In this document: positions 57,073 through 64,000 of the stretch, piece after piece
Numbering within the stretch: position 1 is the stretch's first letter
How the letters are laid out: every line of letters starts with the position of its first letter
DNA from: Xenoacremonium recifei
Lineage: Eukaryota; Ascomycota; Sordariomycetes; Hypocreales; Nectriaceae
DNA length: 64,000 bases
Assembly (NCBI GenBank): GCA_012184525.1
Contig: WOFQ01000021.1
Location: 434,001 to 498,000 of the forward strand
Reading direction: 5' to 3'
Program-made: the position numbers and the translations under genes
The notes under the pieces: model-generated
Database searches by the model: none
What the model saw: the letters and a program-made list of their open reading frames with translations, nothing else
What the model was told of the DNA's origin: nothing

Positions 57073-59240
57073 TCATGCAGCCATCTGCTGCCGCAAGGCA
57101 TCTTTCACGGCCTGCTCCTTGCGGCGTTTCTTCTCAGCCCACTCCCTACTGGCGGCTCTTGAACGCTCGGCCGCCTGCTCGCGGGCCAGCCGCGCTTGCG
57201 CCTCGCGCTCCCGCTTCTCCCGCTCCCTGTCTTCCTTAAGACGGTTGTTATCTCGCTGAAAAATCTCCTTGCCGCGAAGTTTGAGCTGTTGTGCCTCCTC
57301 GACGGAGAGCGTGCTTCGCTTGCCGCTGACACTACCAGTGGATGTCGAAGTCGCTCGGCTTAGATCTTCATGAGACACCATAGTGCTCAGTCTGCCCCGG
57401 GATTGGGGTGATCTGTTACTCACGGAGCCGCCTCGGGTGAGACCAACCGATAGGCGCTTCGATTTGGCGGCGTCAGCTTGCTTTGTAGCCTCATCGTTCT
57501 GTGGAAGTTTGCCTTGGCGAGCCAGACTGGTAATCGTCTCGCGAGGCACAGTACTCGGCGTAACACTAAGACGAATGGGCCTGGCCTTGAACTCGCGTCG
57601 CTTGCGCTCCTCTTCTTCTTGAGCCTTTAATCGAGCCTCTCGCTCCTCGTGTTTCCGGCGTGAGATGGCCTCCCCAGGAAGAGTAAACGTCGGCTTCGTA
57701 AGGGGCTTGCTAGACCTGGGCCGTGGAGGAGCAACGTATGCTGCTTTCTGGGCCTCGGCTTGATGCGCCTTGCGAGCTTCACGCTGTTCCTTCAAGCGCC
57801 GAGCAACGGCTTCGCCAGGCAGTTCAAAGTTCGGCACGGTTGGAGGTTTGCTCGACTTGATAGTGCCTCGGGGAGTCGTCGAGTGGGTGTTGACGGACTT
57901 GGTCCTAGAAATGCGACTCCCGCTTGGAGCAGACTCATCCGGCCCATTCTCCCTCTTCTCGCGGAAGACGAGAGATGTGGATCGTCGTATCGAGGGTCGA
58001 GATTTTTCTGAATTTTTGACCCGGACGGTCGCCGCCTGTCCGACAAATGAAGCTCGCTTAGGGTTGGTGGGTTTTTTTACTTGGGGCGCGGGTTCACCCT
58101 GCCTGCCACCCTTTGATTCAGGAGATGCAACCCGTCGTGAGTTGGCTACGGCATGAATGGCCTCAAGCTCTTCCTCGAGCTTATCGAGTTCCTCAAAGGA
58201 ATCTTCGATCCGGGGGACGGAGAATGAACCTGCCCTCGATGAGCCTCCGGCAAAGCTGCTACTTCTCTCGCTCGTGAGGGTGAGGGCAGGCGACACAGCT
58301 TGCTCGAAGACTTCGACTACTTCAGGGACCTTTAAGGGAGTTGATGGATGTAGTTCATATGCTGGGGGCTGATCCAACGCCATGTCTCTCTGCTGCCGTC
58401 GAATCGTATCTGTATCTACACCAGTGGACGCATATGCATCACTGTCTAAGGGGGTGGCTATAAGTGTAAAGGTGTCAGCCGTGGGGGACACTCTCGGAGT
58501 CTTCTGGGAGATCGGAGCCTTATGCCGGTCCCGTGCCAGCAAGTTGCAGCCGTAGATTAACGGTCGCTTCGGTTGAGAGACGTCAGAGTCCTCGCTCGAC
58601 CCTCGATCGCTGGCTGAACTGGCTGGCCGCGGGCACGTTATCAGCCAATCGAACTGACCTGCCAGGTGTCTCAGGAACTCATCCGCAGGGCTCTTCGGTT
58701 CGGCAGAATTGAGAGGGTGGTTCTCGATAGACTTGCGATCTGAGACAGAGACAGAATTCGTTAGTCGAAAAGCTGGCCTAATGAGGGAGAAGGAATATTA
58801 AAATTGAATGGCCTCAACTCACCTGGAGAAATGCTGCCGGATTGCTGTTTTCCGCCAGGTTGCGATGGAATTGCAGTCAGAGAGCAATCCGGATTGATGC
58901 AGGTGCTAGATTCTTCCACGACAGGATCAAGCGGCTCGAATGTCTCGGGTTGAATGGCCGACCGCCACTGAGGCCCTCGCGATGCGACCTTGGCTTTGCT
59001 AGATTTCACTTCCGGAGAGCCGCCGCCGCGAGACGCTGGCTTGTAAAGGATCCCGAGCTTTTCAAGGGATGCGAGTGCTTCTTCCGAGATGTACGAGGTC
59101 CTGATCCGGTTCTGAATGTTGCCAATTGAGACCTCACGAAGAGCGTTGCGGGGAGAGTCAGTGTAGCAGGGATTCACAGTCGAAGAATCGGCGTCAAGGA
59201 CGGATTCGAGGACGTCCTGGTGGACGCAGACCTGGGCCAT
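57073..59240 (-). CDS. Basic coiled-coil protein with two TPX2-like motifs, uncharacterised
   Basis: Exons 59240-58823 and 58739-57073; the 83-nt intron ends CTCAG. The product is 694 aa. The N-terminal part has VCVHQDVLESVLDAD, ISEEALASLEKLGILYKPAS and, after the splice, EFLRHLAGQFDWLITCPRP. The middle is Ser/Arg-rich. Two related motifs follow: PNFELPGEAVARRLKEQREA (about 444-462) and PTFTLPGEAISRRKHEEREA RLKAQEEEERKRREFKARP (about 491-525). The second resembles the F-x-KARP region of TPX2 repeats, which bind microtubules. The last 70 residues are a strongly charged single helix (REREKREREAQARLAREQAA). A microtubule role is inference from the motif. The N-terminal conserved parts are unfamiliar to me. 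Confidence 0.78.
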
Positions 59241-60419
59241 GGCTCGAGACGACTCGTCCCTACTCCGTGCTGGAGACCAGAGACCCTGGACCCTGGAAGA
59301 ACGTGGACACCAGGTGGGGGACGTTTCGGGGGACTCGGGCAGCCAAATGAGAGGCTACGGCGAGGAGTAATGGGCCAGGAAGCGTCGAGTAGCGAGGTGC
59401 AATTTCGCAGATGGACAGGGGTCTCAGATGGGAGCGGCGGCCGAGTTCCAGCGGCCAGGCGGGGGAGCAGTGCAAGCGTTGATTAGCAAACTCGTAAGGA
59501 GTTGATACCAAAATGAAGATGCAGTGATCAGTTAGTATGTTGGCGGATGGGAGTTGATAGCAAATGGTGGTGGGCAGAAGAAGAGAAGAGAAGAGGGGAA
59601 AAGAGGAGGAGACGAGAGGCAGCAGCGAAGTGCACCAAGTAAACAAACCGACTCCTCCTGCTCTTTCCCGTTCAGCTGCACCTGCACCAAAACAGCAACC
59701 AGAAGCAACCGCAAAGTCTCAGAATCCTCTTGCATTTCCAAATATATACGGGACGGCGATGAATAAAAGGTATCTACAAGACTCCTGCCTTCTCGTTGGA
59801 GTTTTCCTTGTCGTGCATTGCGCTTTCCCATTAACAAGGGGTCAGGGGCGAGCGATTTGACTCCTTTCAATCCTTGTCGAAATGCGACCTTGACTTTTTC
59901 TGACTAAGACACGCGTCGCGTCTTTACCAGCGCCTTATGACGTTCAACCCCGCAGTTCGGCTGTCTGCAGCCACAACAGCCACACATCGTTTGTTCAACG
60001 AACTGTGGCGGCTTTTTTGATCAAGTCACTGGCGACACATTCATGGTGTCTGTTCTGTTTCAAGCCTGTTGATCGTTCAAAGCTCGTTGCAGGCTGAAAT
60101 CTTCGCAAGAGAGCCCCGCCCTGGTGATGCAGTTTTGGTAGCATAAATAGATCTGCTTTAACACCAAGGCCGTGAGTGATATGTAACCCGCGCTTGGCGT
60201 GCCATGAATGGACTGCGAAGACAGAAGCCCAGAGGGCTATCATGTTGCCGAAGCGCAGGGTTTGTACGTAACAGATTTCCCTCATTTAGCTTGGTCAACG
60301 ATCAAGCCGAGCATGAACATTACTCAGCTCGTCAGAGGCTGGATTTGCCTGACGCAAGGAGGCGCTGCTTTGCCACGAAGATTTCTTTCCCAATGTGTGG
60401 TTGAGAAAGCTGTTTCTCT
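59241..60419. other. Upstream region of the coiled-coil gene and 3' region of DAD2
   Basis: Purine-rich from about 59560 to 59640, which is a pyrimidine tract on the coding strand of the leftward gene. No gene seen. Confidence 0.55.
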
Positions 60420-60946
60420 TCATTCTTCACCTGCAGCCGTCGCCTCAGCTGCCTCGGCTTGGGCTTGCAATGCGGGTGCGTGTTCCGTCGGGATGCGAAC
60501 CAGCGTTTGCGGAAGCGGCACTGTCTCGACTTGTTCGGTGTCTTCAGATGAGGCGTTTGCAGTCTTTGCAAGTTTCGCTGGATGATGTTAGCAAGAGCTA
60601 CAGAAACGATGTAGATGTAAGACGAACTGGATGCCATGTTGATGGCGCGAAGCACGTTATGCCAGTTGCCCACGACAGCCGCGATAGCTACTCAATGTCA
60701 GCATAGCCTCATAAACTCTTGTCTGGTTCGTTCCGTACCTTCAGTACCGTCGGATAATGTTGATAGCTTCTTCTCCAGGGCCTCCATTTGTGTTGCGACA
60801 GCTGCGCTCAAGTCTCGAAGCTCCTTCAAGTTTTCGAGTTCCGCTTTCTTCTCTTCAATTCGCGCGACAAGGGCCGGAGGCTGTCCTGTGGTCGAAGCAC
60901 TCGGCGCGCGCATGTGGGACGACAGAGAGCGCGCAGGATACGACAT
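60420..60946 (-). CDS. DAD2: DASH/Dam1 complex subunit Dad2
   Basis: Exons 60946-60739, 60687-60628 and 60577-60420; introns of 51 and 50 nt. The product is 141 aa. The first exon ends in a coiled coil (LVARIEEKKAELENLKELRD, MEALEKKLSTLSDGTE). The second exon gives AIAAVVGNWHNVLRAINMAS, the Dad2 signature. The third gives a disordered tail with LPQTLVRIPTEHAPALQAQ. Dad2 is part of the ring complex coupling kinetochores to microtubules. The second intron uses a less common GTTCGT donor with a CTAAC branch. Skipping its removal shifts the frame. Confidence 0.9.
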
Positions 60947-61290
60947 GGTGGGCGCAGAGGAGGACTTTGAAATTTCGTCGCGATTATACGTGATTCGACA
61001 CCGACGCCTGGAGATGCGCTGGAATGTCTTTGTGACTGTAGATTGAAGATGGTGGGGTCAATTTCACGTGCTGTGGCGCGCTGGGCACCCTGGCAACGGC
61101 GATGCCGTCGGGTGGCCGGCGCCTTACCAAAACAGGGCTTTTGTAAATAACCCCATGATACCAGAACTTCCCGCTAGTAGACCGACTCTTACCCAACCAC
61201 CTTTTTCCTCAACAAAGCGAAACTCGATCCCTTCGTCGGTTCTCCACACCAGCAGCCAGATTGAACGTTGATATTCTTGCAGTATGAACT
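60947..61290. promoter_or_regulatory. Shared divergent promoter of DAD2 and SGO1
   Basis: 344 bp separate the two start codons on opposite strands, so a single promoter region serves both. One CACGTG at 61065-61070. Near the SGO1 end an ATG at 61284 opens a four-codon frame (MNYG) whose stop overlaps the SGO1 start region. Confidence 0.7.
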
Positions 61291-63402
61291 ATGGCTAGGC
61301 TGAATGAACCCCCCGTGCCCACGGAGACGCTCGAAACTCGTATGTATTGCCATGTCTGTGGTGTCGAAGTTCACGAGTCGAGCTAACTGGCTTTGCGCCT
61401 CACCACAGTCCGAAAGAAGCTCCTGCGACAGAACAGAGAGCTCGCAAAATCCAACAACATCCGAGCCCTACGCATCCGCGAACTTGAAAATGAGTGTGCC
61501 TGCATGCTGTCCGAAAATCTCGAGCTCCGAGGCCGAATTCTAGAGCTTGAGAAGGAGGTCGAAGACAACGACGCGCGCAGGATAGCAGATCACGCTCTGG
61601 CCATCAAGGCCAAACTTGAGTCACAGTTGACTGAATGGGGGACTCTCCTCGCCGGGCTGGGGCTCGAGCCTCCCATGAAGAAGCACTCGCCGCGAATTAG
61701 GAGGTCCACCAAGTCGAGACCGAGCTTCAGCTCAGCGCGACCAAGCCCGTCCCAGAGACGGCTGCGCGACATTGCGAAAGACATTGAGGAGCTGGGACAC
61801 ATTGCCGAAAACAAGTCTTACCCGCGAAGATCGATGAAGTGAGTGCATCAAGGACTTTTCGCACGCTCAAATCTAATCCTCTACAGTCCCGAACAGATAC
61901 TGGCCCTTAGGTCGGAAGCTGATTCTGACGACTCGATCGAATCCCCCGAGCTGGGCCCGCCCCCGATGTCCAAGTTTATTGACGAGGATCCTGTTAAGGT
62001 CGACTCCCCGAGCTACTCTCGTTCAATCCAGGCTTCGAACGAAGACACCGCATCCAAGATAGAACCCCCGGAAACTTTGCCGTCGCCAAAAAGCGTCAGA
62101 CTTGTCGAGAGATCACCTTCACCAGAGAAGAAGAAAGAAGTCAAGCCCCAGCCTCAAGAAACGAAGCCCCTGAATTTGGCGCCGTCAGAAAAGCCCGTCT
62201 CGACCTCAGCACCCCCTCAACCCGTTAAGGCCGGGTCAAAGCGGAAACTGTCAGTCAGAGACGATATTAGCACTACCAGACCACAGAAGACAACAAACGA
62301 AAACCAGCCCCCGCGTCAACTAGCTGAGAAGCAATCAATCCGAGAAAAGGCCGGAGGAAAGACATTAAAGGAGCTCGCCAACATAAGAAAGGAGGCACGC
62401 GAGAGATCAAACAACCCCACGAACGCAAGGAAGCCGCTTGCAGCAAAGAGTACCAACGACGACATGAGTTCCCCCAAGAAGAATTCTCAACCAGCAATCC
62501 TGGACGAAGTTGCGGCCGCCAAGGCTGATTTCATCCGATCCAAGGCTTCGCAAGAGCGGCTCAAGGCGAAGGCTAAGAGCACCACTGTTATTTCTATCGA
62601 GGCCGCCCTGTCTAATAACCCGGTTGCCCCGAAAGTGAAGGATGTCACGTGTGAACTGGGCACGCCTCTGAATGAGGCTGTCCTCCTGTCGCCAAGCTCA
62701 CCAGAGCCAGTTGTCTCTGACGATGGCGCGCGAGGAGCTACTCCGCCACCTGCAGATGTCATGGCGAGTAGGGAAACGGCGAGACCGAGTAGACGGAACA
62801 GGACAGCCGTCAGCTATGCGGAGCCCAATCTGAGAGACAAGATGCGCCGACCGACCAAGGAGCTATTTGATGCCGTCACCGGCGAGGGCAAATATTCGCG
62901 AAGGTCCAGCCAGGCCGAGGGACTTGTCCTCGAGCCGGTCAAGGTCAAGCGCGAGTCAGTGGACGCAGATTCATGGAAGAAGCTACCACCAATGCCACCG
63001 TCGGGGTCTTCCACTGAGAAAGCCACTGATTCCGTCCCGGATAGCCCCTTGGCCGGAAAGGGATCTCTTGAGGACCTCCCCAGCTCAACGGTGACGGACA
63101 GGCGGCGGCGGCAATCCATGATGAAGAAAGACATCCTTGGCAGCCTCGAGGACCGACGAAAGGGTGACGAAGAGTCGACAAAGACGGGACTCGACTCTGA
63201 TTCTATCCATGTCAGCGAGGTGGACGTCTACGAGTTTACCCCCTCATCGCCTCAGCCTGAAACCCTCGCCCCCGAGGAACCGAAGAAGAGAGGACCAGGT
63301 CGCAAGCCATCAAGACGCATGTCCGCGGCAGTCCAGAGCGAGGACGGTCCAGCCATCAAGGAGCGCAGTGCGGCGTCGAGACGGAGGAGCATGATGCTTT
63401 AG
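61291..63402 (+). CDS. SGO1: Shugoshin, protector of centromeric cohesin
   Basis: Exons 61291-61339, 61409-61838 and 61887-63402; introns of 69 and 48 nt. The product is 664 aa. MARLNEPPVPTETLET is followed by the N-terminal coiled coil (about 17-75: LRKKLLRQNRELAKSNN, LENECACMLSENLELRGRIL), which binds PP2A-B'. The long middle is disordered, with basic clusters and SP sites. The SGO box lies at about 459-483 (RPSRRNRTAVSYAEPNLRDK), which binds phosphorylated histone H2A at centromeres. The C-terminus is Arg/Lys-rich and contains an AT-hook-like KKRGPGRKPSRR before ASRRRSMML. Both diagnostic parts are intact. Confidence 0.95.
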
Positions 63403-63783
63403 CGAGCTGCAGAACTGGCGGCAGCATTGCCATAGAGGCCACGGCGTTTGGTGTCTGGGTCTGCGGCTTGTCAGACTTCAATTGTGCTTTTATGGGACTA
63501 CTCAGACTGAATCATGCTCAAGATACCAAGCGATGGAACGTATTTTAATGTCTGTATTTACATGTTTTTGTTGTTTTTCTAGCCAGGCACATCCGGTCCG
63601 GGGATTGTTGGCCTTGTGTTTAGCCAATGATGATGTCTTGGATATGATTACTCACTCCTCTCCTCTCCTCGTCGGGACCCTGGGATGTGTCTAAATATCG
63701 TCTGGGTATCACCCTTTCGCCGCCGCTTGCTCCTTGATACTCATTTGCTTCATGTCATGACTTCGCTTCCAGGCCCGCTAATC
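63403..63783. other. Convergent 3' region of SGO1 and the right-edge gene
   Basis: AT-rich part at 63530-63570 and no coding signal; two facing 3' ends. Confidence 0.5.
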
Positions 63784-64000
63784 TCATGATGCTCCTCCCG
63801 ACGGCTCTACTGGTTTTGTGTACGTCACCTTCTCGACTGCCACGTTCTCATTGCCCTTGTCGTCCTTCCTCAATTGATACACGTAGAGGGTAAGTGAGAT
63901 GCCTTGAACCTTTTCACACCGTTAGCACCCGTACTTAACAATAGCCGAAGCACCAGCACATACATCCATCAAGCAGAAGCTCGGCGTTGGTTCCTCGCCC
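63784..64000 (-). CDS. C-terminal part of an unrecognised gene (partial at right edge)
   Basis: The minus strand carries an open stretch ending at a stop (63786-63784): ISLTLYVYQLRKDDKGNENV then AVEKVTYTKPVEPSGGAS. Upstream lies a probable intron (donor GTATGT at 63963, CTAAC branch) with two possible acceptors, at 63904-63903 or 63911-63910. The preceding exon reads either RGTNAELLLDG or EEPTPSFCLMD depending on which is used. Too little is visible to name the family. Confidence 0.5.

Overview
This window is nuclear DNA of a filamentous ascomycete (Pezizomycotina, most likely Sordariomycetes). Genes carry short introns of about 47-142 nt (one is 489 nt) with GT donors, CTAAC-like branch sites and AG acceptors. 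The encoded proteins closely resemble the Neurospora/Hypocreales versions as I know them (PREG, NUC-2, shugoshin, DAD2). No database search was possible. Gene models were built by reading splice sites by eye, and every complete model closes in frame. Coordinates given for a CDS are outer limits; exon coordinates are in the text.

Layout. 0-10.2 kb: 5' end of a Vid28/GID5-like gene (-), PREG/PHO80 cyclin (+), an EMC10-like gene (+), CHZ1 (+), BET1 (+), APC15/MND2 (-). 10.2-17 kb: a long gene-free stretch, probably promoter and spliced leader of the glutamate synthase GLT1 (+, 17.0-23.5 kb). 23.8-27.6 kb: an AT-rich, degenerate retroelement area bounded by a diverged LTR-like direct repeat with telomere-like TTAGGG runs. 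It holds reverse transcriptase and gag-like debris, a minisatellite, and an inverted 151-bp piece of GLT1 itself. 28.5-39.7 kb: VTC4 polyphosphate polymerase (+), a PITH-domain protein (+), mitochondrial uL3m (+), COA1 (-), an unknown membrane protein (+), NUC-2/PHO81 (-). 42.4-51.5 kb: CUE5-like ubiquitin receptor (-), DHX35-like DEAH helicase (+), a proline-rich single-pass membrane protein (+). 54.5-63.4 kb: a Mid2/Wsc-like Ser/Thr-rich surface protein (+), a basic coiled-coil protein with TPX2-like repeats (-), then DAD2 (-) and shugoshin SGO1 (+) sharing one divergent promoter. The right end holds the 3' part of an unrecognised minus-strand gene.

Together. The strongest theme is phosphate: the negative cyclin (PREG), the SPX-ankyrin CDK inhibitor (NUC-2) and the SPX polyphosphate synthase (VTC4) lie within about 37 kb. 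VTC4 has three CACGTG sites (the Pho4/NUC-1 core) within 144 bp of its upstream region and NUC-2 has one. The NUC-2 start codon is split by an intron, so unspliced RNA reads ATG-TAA. A second theme is mitosis: APC15, DAD2, SGO1 and possibly the TPX2-like protein. The most surprising structural feature is the inverted GLT1 fragment inside the retroelement debris only 6.8 kb from its parent.
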